Source of the DNA: Mermis nigrescens
Taxonomy: Eukaryota; Nematoda; Enoplea; Mermithida; Mermithidae
Reading direction: 5' to 3'
DNA: 64,000 nucleotides
Assembly (NCBI GenBank): GCA_036768485.1
Contig: JAVLUZ010000811.1
Span: 124,001-188,000, forward strand
The notes under the pieces are model-generated. The model was given only the letters and a program-made list of their open reading frames with translations, was not told the origin of the DNA and did no database searches. Shown here one piece after another: positions 40,907-52,057 of this stretch (position 1 is the first letter of the stretch; each line of letters begins with the position of its first letter). Position numbers and translations under genes: made by a program.

Positions 40907-41964
40907 CCCTTTATTAACGGCACTTTATGTAGGGTAGTTCATTCAAAATCTCATTCATATTCGAATTCCCCATCCTTCAAAAAGTCTCCCTGATTTTTTT
41001 CGTGACTCTAGCTACAGTAGGACGTGAGAAAAAAAGTCCTATTTTTGGGACGGTCGTTAATAAGTGTATGTCCCATTTTCGGGACGGTCGTTAATAAGTT
41101 TACATGCAGGACGCTCGTCAATAAGTGTACATCCCATTTTTGCCATCATTTTTGCATGGAAAATTTTTGGGATTGACGTTCTCTATATAGTCTGATGTCA
41201 TTCCAAGGCGATTCTCTAGTTTAGATACATACAAGGTACATATAGGTAGGTATAGGTACCTATGTACCTAATTGGACTGTAAAGCAGCTGGTTTACATAG
41301 GTAGTATCAGGGACGGATGGGGGCGACCGCCCCCCATTGGCCCGAAATAATGCGCAAATTGACTATTTTTGAGCGATATTCGGGTAAAAACGGGCAATTT
41401 TTCCGCCCAAATACATAAGGGTCCCACCCCCCCTTAGGGGTACCGCCCCTCCACTTAGGAAAATCCTGGATCCGCCACTGGGTAGTATGTATGTACGTAC
41501 AATTCTAAGAGAGAATTTGAGCAATTTCTGAAGGTAATAAAGGTCATGAAGACATCAAGAGAAAAACAGAGTTGCTTTTTCATGCTGTCACTTATGAGCG
41601 CGCGTCCCAAAAATGGGACTTTATTTTTCGATTTAAATTTCTCAAAGGGTATTAGCCGCATTTTAATTATTGAGATACCGTTAGAAAGCCCTGAATGAGC
41701 TCCACAGCTCGTAAAAATTCCTGACCAGAGAAACAAAAAATTGTGGAACCCGGGACGACCAAAGCGGCGGACAAAAAGAGAGGTTATTTCAATACAGTAT
41801 ATTTCAAATTTCACACTACTAACATAAAAGAAAATGCACATAAACTTGCAGATCTTGGACAATGCTTTTGAATGAACACTTGCACGCTTTATAAGATTCC
41901 ATCGTTCTTGAGTTATTTTGCAGCAAACTTTGTGGAGGAAAATGGGACGGGCGTTAATAAAGGG
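40907..41964. mobile_element. piggyBac-like non-autonomous element (TTAA duplication)
   Basis: Terminal inverted repeats start CCCTTTATTAACG and are flanked by TTAA on both sides (40903-40906 and 41965-41968), the piggyBac signature. Subterminal repeats of the type 'gggacggtcgttaataag' occur three times at 41035-41130, with a related one at 41945. No transposase, so it is a 1.06-kb MITE-like derivative. A hAT-like MITE is nested at 41308-41480. Confidence 0.85.
41308..41480. mobile_element. hAT-like MITE ending CAGTGGCGGATCC, perfect 8-bp duplication
   Basis: Runs from CAGGGACGGATGG to GGATCCGCCACTG and is flanked by GGTAGTAT on both sides (41300-41307 and 41481-41488). Related ends occur near 63580-63615 and, decayed, near 11917-12080. 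Confidence 0.88.
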
Positions 41965-41968
41965 TTAA

Positions 41969-42338
41969 CTTTTTTAGACCTCCCAAAAAACGTGAAAAAG
42001 GGTGGAAAAGTGGAAGAAAACTTTGGGTCTGGTCTATAATGTCAACCAAATCGCTGGGAAGAAACAGTGCTAGCAACTAGCCAGGCAGGCCACTGGCTTG
42101 GCTGGCCAGGCCAGGTGTGTGGTGCCTGCCTAGAATAAGCAGATGTGGGAGTAAGTTAAGAATATGGTACTTTTAGAATACTATATAATAAACTTCAGAA
42201 GAGCGAGGTTTTTTCGCTCAGTACTTAGAACTTGTTGAAAGAAGGCGCGGAAAAAAATTTCATCCGTCTATGATCAATATTACAAAAGCTATGTGTTTCG
42301 TTAATTAGCATCTTCTCGACCTAAGCATTTAAAGACTA
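41969..42338. other. Spacer, nothing recognised
   Basis: Short non-coding stretch with a 'ggccaggcaggcca' GC-rich patch near 42085-42115. No gene. Confidence 0.4.
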
Positions 42339-43095
42339 GCAAAGAAAAATGCTCCGATGGAACAAAAAAGATGAATATACTTGGAATTGTGGATTATTAT
42401 GGATGTAAAACGAGGGGACTAGGAAAAATCTACCTTAAGTCGGAAAATCTGCTAAAAATCACACTTTCTCTAAGCAACGCAAAAAATCGATGTATATTCT
42501 GCGGCCAACAGATTAAAATAAATATTCAACCATAACAATGATTGAAACAGCAGCACGTTAGCTATGCAGTAGCTATGGGAAATGATATTAAGTAAACTAA
42601 CAGTCTTCCAAGCCAATTGAATGAAATAGCAAACATCGAAGACAATTGAAGACATGGTTGGTTTAAAACAGTAGGAAACGCGTAAGTTGACTTGAAACAG
42701 ACTTAATGTAGATACACTAGCATGCCCGAAACGATTGTGTGCACTAATCAATCGGCTCCTGCTTTGCTTGCTATAATGCTCATAAAATAAAACAACTTTA
42801 AATACAATACCTCTTAGTTTTCTATCAATCAGGTGCCAGCAATTTAAAAAAGTAACCTTGATAGATTTCGTTTATACACTCTTATCTGAAACTTCGAACA
42901 TTATTTAAAAAATACACTTTTTTAGAGGCCGCAGAATATACATCGATTTTTTGCGTTGCTTAGAGAAAGTGTGATTTTTAGCAGATTTTCCGACTTATAG
43001 GTAGATTTTTCCTAGTCCCCTCCTTTTACATCCATAATAATCCACAATTCCAAGTATATTCATCTTTTTTGTTCCATCGGAGCATTTTTCTTTGC
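42339..43095. mobile_element. GCAAAG long-arm MITE (757 bp), TA-flanked
   Basis: Arms start GCAAAGAAAAATGCTCCGAT and are inverted at the right end; TA lies directly outside (42337-42338 and 43096-43097). The arms are about 160 bp and the centre has no gene. Complete relatives lie at 50500, 52058 and 59979. Confidence 0.75.
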
Positions 43096-43413
43096 TAGTA
43101 CACTACTTTTAATTAGCGTGATTTCAGTACATCAGTCAGTAAACACAATCAGTAATATGCCACAATAATGACAACAGTCCAAGAACGCGGAAAACAATAT
43201 TGTTCTTAACATCAGCATTATCCTTTTTAAACAAGACAACCTTATTGACACCATCCGGCATTGGTGTAGCTGGTTCACATATGTATTAAGATAGCCACGT
43301 TATAAGTACGTATACAACAAGTATTATCCGGTGAAAGCTGCCACCTAACTGGTTTGATTTGAGTCAAGTCGAAAACAAATAAGGCAGTCATCAGATTTTT
43401 CCAGTAGATTCAT

Positions 43414-43560
43414 GTGACTGACCAAAATATTGGTAGCCAGCGTTTAAAATAAGCCTAAGCAATGGGATGCAACTCGCGTCGCTCGCTTCGCTCGCTCCGC
43501 TCGTCGCATCCCATTACTCAGGCTTATTTTAAACGCTGGCACCAACATTTTGGTCAGTCC
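43414..43560. repeat. Long hairpin within the 550-bp element
   Basis: The left arm (43414-43470, with gccagcgtttaaaataagcc and aatgggatgc) pairs with the right arm (43505-43560) almost fully. The loop is a CGCTCGCTTCG-type tandem. It is probably a nested MITE or a foldback capable of making double-stranded RNA. Confidence 0.8.
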
Positions 43561-43645
43561 ATGATACTAAGCCTAAGCCTAATCAGCTGGTAAACCAGCA
43601 AAACATCACGAATAGCTTGCAATCTTTATCGAAATTAACCAGCGT

Positions 43646-43712
43646 TAGTCGATTGGTTATGGTTCTGGACTTTAGAGCAAGGGGTCCACGTTTCGAATCC
43701 GACTGCCAGCAA
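43646..43712 (+). tRNA. tRNA-like sequence, probable pseudogene
   Basis: An A-box-like TAGTCGATTGGTTATGG and a B-box-like GTTTCGAATCC at tRNA spacing; acceptor arms do not pair convincingly. It may be the promoter head of a SINE. Confidence 0.3.
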
Positions 43713-43969
43713 CTTTCTCTCGTTTCCTCAGATGCTATCGACCGCACACATACTCCCTTATAATATGACTATGTTAATACATATGTGAACCAGCTACACG
43801 AATGCCCACCATCCATTTTCAAATTAAAACTGCATTAAGTTATTTCTTCTTAATGTGCAGTCCACTTATAATCAAGCACAAAATTTAACCAACGAATTCA
43901 CATTGCAAATCCTCACTCAATCAATACACAAGCACAATGTGTTGTGACTTTTGAAATTGAAAACACCCA

Positions 43970-44046
43970 ATTTTCAATTTTCAAATTGAAAATTGGATCA
44001 ATTTTCAAATTGAAAATTGGGTCAATTTTCAAATTGAAAATTGGGT
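43970..44046. repeat. Triple self-complementary minisatellite
   Basis: Three units of CAATTTTCAAATTGAAAATTG, each nearly a perfect palindrome, in tandem. The same array stands at 53134-53210 in the duplicate unit. Confidence 0.85.
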
Positions 44047-46761
44047 GTTTGAATTTGCGATAAAGAAAATAATCAAAAGATAGTCACTTGGTTTATTTAA
44101 GCCGAGTAATAAAATAACGACCGTCCACCAATTCACAAACTAAACGCGACTAATCTGATCACTATGAAAAAGTTTTGAAAAATGAGCTTGCTAAGCGAGA
44201 GTTGTAAACCAAGAGAAACTTAAAGTTAAAACCTACCATTAAATTATTGAGAGAATTATAAAAGATTTTAAACTTCAAGAAAATGGAAAAGGCGGGATGT
44301 TGGTAAATTGGAAGGCAAAGTTTTTCGACAAAAATTCAAAAACTTCACGCAAATATCAAATGTAAGGAACACTAACGCTTTGATTTGGTAGTAAAATAAA
44401 TTTGTAGTATAGACTACATATTAACAACAAATGAATAGTGCAAACTTTACACAACTACTAGGTGTAGAGAATACTAACAGTTTACGGCTTATTAATGTAC
44501 ATGATTACAATAAAGCTGCATATCTTTGTCGACTTCTGTGCACAGTAGTGTGATTGCTGGTTCATTTTAAACCACTTTTGCAGGCAATTTACATCAATTA
44601 AACGATAGCTCTCCATGTGCAAGATTTTGTGAAACATATTATAAACACGGCTAAGAAAGCTTTAACTTTAATGCAACCCATTTAAGACAAAATTACATCT
44701 CTTCAATGATCTAAGGACACTTGAACATAATTTTTAAATCACTTTAGATTACTTTTGAGGGTAAACAAACTCACTTAATTGATGTCTCACATATGAATCC
44801 TTGAAAATTTCTTGACTTCAGTTACAAAGTCTCTGCAAGTCTATCGAATTAAGGTTAACACGTAACGTAAACTTTACACAAACACATAGCGTAAAGAATA
44901 TTTTAGTCGGATTCGTAATTTTGATATTGCTCCGATATTTCTTTCAACATTTATGGAAAAATGAGTCTCCAAAATGTTTTAAAGACAATAAACATTAGGT
45001 TTAAACCACTTCGCAATACTGCTGAGTGTAAGCAAGCGCGCCCAACTGACGTATATATTTCATTCCCTGTAAATTTTTATATCTCAGGAAAAAATTTCGG
45101 TTTTTGCAATGCTCTAGAACAAAGGCTAACATGCAGTGTAAAAAATTACTCGGATATTATGATCAACATTCATGAAAAAATTATGTCTCTACAATGGTCT
45201 GAGGACATATAAACAATGAGTGTAAACTACTTTACATCACTGTTGGATGTAAACAAACGCGCCTACGTGACGTCTCACATTTGATCCTTTGAAAACTTCT
45301 AGACTCCAAGAAAAAATTAGGTTTCTGGAATGCTCAAAAACGAAGATAAATACATATGTAGTGTAAACTTCATGTAAACACCTAGTGTAAAGAAGATTTT
45401 AGTCAGATTCGTAATTTTGATATTGTTCCGATATTACGATTAATATTTATGAAAAAATTAAGTCTACATAATGTTCTATGGGCAAACTAACACTTGGTGT
45501 AAACTACTTTACAACACCGTAGAGTGTAAACATATGCGCCAGACTGGCATATCAAATTTGGTTCCTGGTCCATTTCTAGACTTGATAAACGTGTCCCTGA
45601 CTCGTAACCGGAGAAGCAGGCAGAAAAAACAAGACAGAAACGCATTTTAAACTCCAAATTTTTGACTTTACACTCGCTAAATATTAATGTATAGACAATT
45701 TGCTTTGACATGCACCCGGTATAAAGCCCTTTATTTTTATTCTATTGGACTTATCCCGACTTCTGGACGGAGAAAGTAGCGAACAAAAAACGCAACAAAA
45801 ACGTATTTTCCATCATTTAGAACACTGTAAACTTTAAAATTCCGTACCGAACTCCCCATTGAGTTTAAAGAAATTCGGTTTGGTACAATTTGTAGCTTTT
45901 AAATCGTAGTACATTTCTGTGTGCCAAAATTCTGTTGCAAAAATTATTTGGTATGATTTATCAATCAAACTTCGGAAAAAACGTGTTTTTTCGCCCATTT
46001 TTTACCTTTGATTTCGAACTTTACACCCCCATAAATAACTCAATATTGCGTTTTTTTAAATGCGGTTTGCTGCGATGTTTAGCCCCTGTGAGGCACTTTA
46101 TTAATGCTGTCTTCGATTTGCACTGACTCATAAGCGGAAAAATTTGGCAGAGAAATCTTAGTTAAAATCCGTTTTTTACACCATCCACTAGAGTGTAAAC
46201 TTTAAACCCCAGGATCTAACTCACCATAGAGCATAGAAGACTTTGCTTATATGCAGAATGTAGCCCTTGATCCGCTCTACATTTCTGTCAGAAAACATTT
46301 TAAAAACCTCATAACCGGAGTTAGTATCGGACATAGGAAGGTTGAAAACTCGACCAAAAAGTGCTTTTTCACCCCCAGATTTTCGCACTCTTTACACTGC
46401 CGTTCGATAACTAATGCGAATTTCAAAAAACAAAAAAAGTGTCATCTGTAGAAGTCATCCCTCTATTATCCTATCCTGTTCAATCCTTCGAGTCATCAAT
46501 ACTCAGTTGTCCACATGCCGCAGTAAAAAGGTCCCAAAATTTGTCCTATGTTATAACGTTACACAAAAACTTTACACCTTCTTTACACAGTCAATTTTGA
46601 GTTTCAAGAAAAACAAAAAACACGGGCAGCGAATTTTTTTATTATCTTTCTTTTAAAAAAAACCGCACCTTCCAGAAGTGTACCGTTATTGCTGTAGGGG
46701 GTGCACAGGTGTTGGGGGTACCCAAGTATATTATAGGTACGCGCTAACGCGCTACCTAAGA

Positions 46762-47569
46762 TTCAAACAGCGGAATGCAGATAGATACAATTTACGTCGA
46801 CCTGAGCATCTATATATCGATCTAAGCATCTATACATCGACCTAAGCATCTATACATCGACCTGAGCGGGAGTGACCTCGACCCAAGCAGCTTTAAACAC
46901 CTTTTCAGATATACTAAGCCTAAGCCCAAGTATAATAGAAGCAAAAACTTAGATTTTCGTAAAACCGAAAAAAAACATGCAAGAAATATGAAAATTTTTT
47001 AAAGTTTCTCTCAAAATTTCAAACAGCTTTCTGCGTCTTTTTTCTTTTTTCTCCTTCGTTGCAATGCTTCCTTCCGTAATTTCAGCCCAGATTATTTATT
47101 TCTGACAAATGTGTATATAAGTCCTTGAATCGAGCCGTTTAACCGTCTCAACACTCAAATCGAGAGGCAACTTTGCAAGTATGGCTCAGATTTTCACAAA
47201 AGTTATTTCCGCGCTCCAATTTATCATGTTCTATCAGTTTAGCGAAAAAATTTTGGCGTTCCGTATTCGTTTTGCTCCTTTTGTAAAAGTACCATATTCT
47301 TAACTTTAGCCGCAGAGGTGAAACAAGAACATGCAGCATGGCAATAACCTGATTCAGACAAAATTTTGAGACCGGACAAAAGCGGACCAACTGCTTAAAA
47401 AACCGGACATCGAAAACCGGACAAGACTCTCGACCGGACAAAACCGGACCCTTAGCCTGAAAACCGGACATAAATGTCCGGTTTTCCGGACAAGTTGGCA
47501 ACCCTGGTCGTAGTTACACATATACCTAGTATATGTTATCTAACATGAATGCTGCGCATACATACCTAC
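46762..47569. other. Spacer with a CCGGACA cluster
   Basis: A short tandem of 'cgacctaagcatctatacat' units lies at 46795-46865. At 47340-47503 CCGGACA/TGTCCGG words occur about ten times and end at CAACCCTG. This is the type of end (CAGGGTTGCCAAC, inverted) seen in hAT-like elements, but I see only one end. Confidence 0.5.
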
Positions 47570-47780
47570 ATGTACGGATCGCAAGGTTCTAGGTTCGAAA
47601 CCGGGTTGACGCTGTTCTTTTCGGCAGGCCAACCCAGCCTTTCATCCCTCCGGGGTCGATGAATGGGAAGCTGCACTTGTGTGGCGGAGGTTAAGTCCCT
47701 TGGGAGTCGCGACCCCTTGCGGTATCTCAGCGAGAAACACGTCTCTGACGTGCAGGTAATACCCACTTGTGGATGAAAAG
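47570..47780 (+). mobile_element. SINE-like retroposon fragment
   Basis: A tRNA-type B-box (GGTTCGAAACC, about 47592) is followed by the conserved-looking block 'ggccaacccagcctttcatc' and 'ccctccggggtcgatgaat', familiar from short retroposons of many invertebrates. No A-tail or duplication was found, so the limits are approximate. Confidence 0.45.
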
Positions 47781-47974
47781 CCTTAACTTTAAGCTTTTAA
47801 CCTTTAACATGCATTGGTTAGATATCAGCGCATGCATAGCACAGAACGTAACCTACTTACATTTCTATTAGCAAAAGTTAAGTACAAACTTGTACCTATC
47901 TATGTATGTACATACCAAAATGATTTTATACTGTTTATGCACGTGATGTGTATGCGATGTACGCGTCTGTCCTC

Positions 47975-49285
47975 TTGCGCCAAAATGTCCTTGCGCCAAA
48001 ACGGCTGCGCCAAAACGGTTGCGCCAAAATGGCCGCGCCAAAGCGGCCGCGCCCAAACGTCCCATTCCGTAAAAATGGTAACGTCCCGGGTGACCGACAG
48101 TCCCGGGTCACCGACAAATAGTATAAAAATAGATCTGTCAATCGAAAAATTCCCGAGTGACCGACAGTACCTACTGGCCGACTGTTCCGAGTGGCCGACA
48201 GTCCCGGGTGGCCGACACTGTACCGGGTGATCGATAGATGGCATGAAAATTCCCAAATGACCCGGTTGTATTATCACTATGGATAAATATTTTTTCAAAA
48301 TCGAAAAACGTAATTTTTCATTCTCTTAGAATAGCAATAAAGTTTGCACTGGCATAACGTGAATATAAACTTATTTCTTGTACATATTGTATTGTTTATA
48401 AACTTATTAAATGTGCATATTTACTAACAATTTTGTATCAAATATCAATTATTCATTTTTGTCCAGTCGTCTTTAAGATCTTGAATTACTCATATTTTTG
48501 TGCGCGTTAAATTCGGCCTACAGTGTAGTTTCACATGCGCTATAGAATGCATAAGCAATAAATCGCGTTTAGGCACCTTCAGAATCACAAAATTCTAAAA
48601 ATAATACCTCATTTGCATTTTGAATCGGGCGGATACTTTATCCTTTTTTGTCAAAATAAATATTTTTAAGTGGAGCGTTGCACAGTATTTTTGAAAACTG
48701 AGAAACTGGCTGCACAAAAGTCTTGGCTACGCCACTGTTCTTGGTTAAATGGCGAGTAAATCATTTGATGGCACGTTCGCAGCACTGAAGTTACACAAAT
48801 ATGTAGCTGTAAATTTGCAGCCGCAATAAGTTTAAGTAGGATAGCACTAAAATATTACGAAATGTTAATAATAGGCCTTTTTTATCAAATCCTGCATGTT
48901 TTAAATTTGCTATGAATTTATATGAGCAATGTTATTGCATTGGTAAAACTATTCATATGCATACATAGGTACCTACTTGAAAAAGCAATAATTTTCCGAA
49001 ATCATTAGTCAGTTAGGAATTTTCATGACTATTTCATTATTATACCACTTGTCAGACGCCCGGGATTGTCGGCCACCCGGTACAGTCGGCCATCCGGGAC
49101 TGTCGGCCACCCGGTATAGCCGGCCACCCGGGACTGTCGGCCAGACGGGAATTTTTTGATTGACAGATCTATTCTTGAAACCATTTGTCGGTCACCCGGG
49201 ACGTCGGTCACCCGGGACTGTTGGTCACCCATGACTGTCGGTCACCCGGGGCTGTCGGTCAGTCGGTACTGTCGGTCACCCGGGA
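47975..49285. mobile_element. Foldback element with CCCGGGTGACCGACAGT arms
   Basis: Repeats of CCCGGGTGACCGACAGT and variants (ggccgacagt) at 48078-48240 reappear in reverse complement at 49050-49280. They are arranged around an 'agatctgtcaat' block in each arm, with about 0.8 kb of AT-rich DNA between. A run of 'tgcgccaaaacgg' units (47975-48055) precedes the left arm only. No transposase and no clear target duplication. Confidence 0.65.
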
Positions 49286-50230
49286 CACAATCCTAAAAAT
49301 TGAATTCCATGCTTAAGATTCCGCGAAATAGACTATACATAGTTTTTTAACTATGTACATATGTAGTGCATAGATCCGCTCGAAAAACATCCTAATTAAA
49401 CTAGTGATCGATTTTTCACTTGCTCGACAGAGTGGGTAGCAAGTTTCGAAAGTGGCGGAAAAAGTGCTTTAACGCCGTGAAATTGTGTTCCGTCCAATTC
49501 AAAAATGACCATAAAACGTGTAGCTTCTTAGGTCAAAAAAACTTAAAACAAAAAGAAATTTGATAAAATAGAAGTGGATAAAGCGAAAAGTTTAAACCTT
49601 ATTATCTCGAAAACCAGAAGAAGTAAGAAATGTAATGATCTATAGTGAACAAATAGAAAGTGTAAACTTCATTTCGGCCAAAAAAATTGATACGAAAATT
49701 GTGAAAAACGGGTGAACAAATTGAAATGTCGTTGTTCTGCAGTAGTCATCTCTTCACGACCCAAAACCTGAAAAACAAACTAGAAAAATTAGATACAAAG
49801 CGAGTATAAAATCAGAATTCAAAGTGTAAAGTAAATGCTGTTATTGGTCGGCGTAAATACCTTAAGCTGCTCCGACTCTACACGGCTGATAGCTTGGAGC
49901 AGTCTTACCTCTGACTTCAGGCGGTTTCACGGTCATCTGGCACCAGTCGATCTATCCTTCATCTGCAGTTGGTTGGTCAGTCGCTTGTCACTGATCGGTC
50001 CGGTAGCTTAGGAACGCGGGATGTCAAGGAAGGGACTCCAACCCTTATGGTTTCCTTTCCCCGAGGCCACTCCTTCCCTAGGACGGCAGCGTTCCTCACG
50101 GCTGCTCCCTTCCCTATATGACTCCCTTGTTTTAAGGCTATTACCTTTCGGAGGATGTGTCCAAACTTGCGTAAACTCAAAGGATCTTCCTTGTTCTTCA
50201 TCATGTTTGACTGGCTAGTACGAATATATG
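49286..50230. other. Non-coding, with a GC-richer unidentified block
   Basis: From about 49860 to 50215 the composition rises in GC, and a minus-strand frame (50204-49977) is open for 75 codons without a recognisable domain. It might be a fragment of a retroelement or of an exon. I do not assign it. Confidence 0.35.
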
Positions 50231-50456
50231 CACACCTGGCTTAGGGGGTATGCACCGCCCTCCCGAGAAACCAAAATACCCCCCAGAATTCAATTTTTGA
50301 AATTTTTTGTTTTTTTCACTTTTTTTATGTCAATAAATAGAGCTCGATGAGAAACGTTGAAAAATGGTGTTTTTTCGCTATGCCACCATTTTTAAGGCCA
50401 TTTTTTGACCTTTGAACAATCTTGACCCTCCAGAATTTCGGCGCTGCCCTCCTATG
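50231..50456. mobile_element. MITE, CACACCTGGGC family
   Basis: Starts CACACCTGGCTTAGG and ends GCCCTCCTATG; flanks aatatatg and gatatatg agree at 7 of 8 positions. Confidence 0.8.
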
Positions 50457-50499
50457 GATATATGTATGGCCTGAAGTATTAAATAAAAGAAGGGAACTA

Positions 50500-51139
50500 G
50501 CAAAGAAAAATGCTCCGATGGAACAAAAATGGTGAATATACTTGAATTTCTTCATTGTTAAGGATGTAAAAGGAGGGAACTAGGGAAAATTTCGCTATAT
50601 GCGCAGAAGCCATAGGAATGTGCTAAACAGTTAGACTTCCCCTTAAACAGCGCAAAAATCGAAGTATATTCTGCAGCCTATGCGTTTTTCTGCAGATTTT
50701 CCGTAGTAATTTCGATTACGATGACGAGTATTTTGATTACTTTATGGAAAATTTAAAGAAATTTTTTGTGGTTTTTTCATGCAAACTATTGAGTTGGCCA
50801 TGCAGGTGTAAAGTTTACACTATTATCTTTTACGCCAGAGCTTTGCGGAAGGTCAAGATTTCATTGAATAAATAATACATTAATTAAATAGTTATGAAGG
50901 TGTCTTCAGTGCTCTTATGCTAAAGGCTTAAAAAGGTTTTGTGACTACACCCTCATTTTTCACAGGCCGCAGAATATACTTCGATTTTTGTGTTGTTTAG
51001 GGGAAGTCTGACTGTTTAGCACATTATGGCTTCTGCGCATATTGGGAAATTTTACCTAGTCCCCTTCTTTTACATCCTTAACAATGAAGAAATTCAGGTA
51101 TATTCACCTTTTTTGTTCCATCGGAGCATTTTTCTTTGC
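50500..51139. mobile_element. GCAAAG long-arm MITE, solo copy
   Basis: The same inverted termini as at 42339 (GCAAAGAAAAATGCTCCG), TA on both sides (50498-50499 and 51140-51141), 640 bp. It is not followed by the large TGTAAA block, which shows that the MITE and the block are separable. Confidence 0.75.
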
Positions 51140-51141
51140 TA

Positions 51142-52057
51142 GTATGTACATACCTACCTTATAATTTGTCTATCATAATTTCTCTAATTTTTTCAGGTGA
51201 CATTTATTCACCTTCTTGGCGGCCTGGTTGTAAACTGTTTTTTAAAAGTTGTGGCTCCCCCTAAGTAAAATCATAGATCCGCCCTTGTAATAAAGGGTCT
51301 CGCAAAGAAGCTTAAGATTTAAAGATGATTGTCATTTCTCATGATCATTGTGGAGAGGCAACGCTTCCTGTCAGACATAATAAGCAAGTAAGCATTCCTA
51401 TTTAAGTTTGGACTGCTTCAGAAAACACAAATTGTACGAAAACAATAAGTCGGGCGCGAAACGCCTGAAAACTTAGGGCTTCATTCTTAGCTCAAAATTG
51501 TGTGAAAGTATGATCTGGCGGTCTTTCAAAAGCCCTTCAAGAATTTTCCACCTCTCTAGTTTGGGGACCACACATTGGCGTGGTGTCTGGGCGGTCAGGC
51601 CTTAACATGGGCGGCGACCTAATTCTGGGGTCTGGGTGGCGCAAAACCTGCAAAAATTCAGAATAACACGCCAAAAACTCAATTCTACTTGTCTATCGAT
51701 TTTGGTGGGTCTACCAAATTTTCGGGGTCTAGTCTAAACCCCTAAAGCTCACGTATGATATGGACCCTCCCCAAAATCGATATACACCCAGAATTGAAAT
51801 TTTGGGGGTACGAGTATTATTCGCTATTTTGCCCTATCTTATTCCCGAGAATTCGGCTGATGCCCAACTATACGCGAGGTCTCTTATAAAACGTTCTCGT
51901 ACTTCCAAAATTTTGGAGTGCCTACTGATGTCCCTCAGTCTCATGCAACAGCTGTACGAGTTTAGGTACAATAGGTTTCATTTTTAACTCGGGCGTCTGT
52001 TTGCGTTCACTGCTTTGAATAGCTTGGTGAGTTAGACTTCAAAACATCTTACAACTA
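51142..52057. other. Non-coding spacer
   Basis: No supportable gene. It contains a hairpin-motif variant (gggcgcgaaacgcctg near 51452) and the 'cttggcggcctgg' block also seen near 25392. A 75-codon frame at 51760 has no domain signal. Confidence 0.4.

Larger units (their letters stand above)
43257..43806. mobile_element. 550-bp element with 8-bp duplication and a known empty site
   Basis: Ends GGCATTGGTGTAGCTGG and CCAGCTACACGAATGCC are inverted repeats; CACCATCC flanks both sides (43249-43256 and 43807-43814). The near-identical unit at 52058 has an uninterrupted single CACCATCC at about 52971-52978, so this is a filled/empty site pair. The element contains a 147-bp hairpin (43414-43560) and a tRNA-like box pair. 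Confidence 0.93.
42339..46761 (+). repeat. Large repeat unit, copy 2
   Basis: Composed of a GCAAAG long-arm MITE (42339-43095) followed by a 3.1-kb non-coding block, plus a 550-bp insertion at 43257-43806. It matches 52058-55924 almost base for base over its whole length except for that insertion, which implies a recent duplication. It ends at a small hairpin, taggtacgcgctaacgcg then ctaccta. No gene is supported; small frames recur in all copies only because the copies are near-identical. Confidence 0.9.

Noticed and set aside
45935..46656. Small frames conserved among the copies near 46 kb, 55 kb and 62.8 kb
   Set aside because: The copies are near-identical at DNA level, so conserved frames carry no evidence of selection. 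The frames are broken in the diverged copy near 40 kb.
46731..46761. Helitron-type 3' end (hairpin followed by CTAA)
   Set aside because: The hairpin tacgcgctaacgcg abuts the CTAA without the usual gap, the next base is G and not T, and no 5' TC end was identified. Left as the end of an unclassified repeat.
49977..50204. Minus-strand frame with SLRKFGHILRKV as a retroelement fragment
   Set aside because: Too short, with no reverse transcriptase motif.
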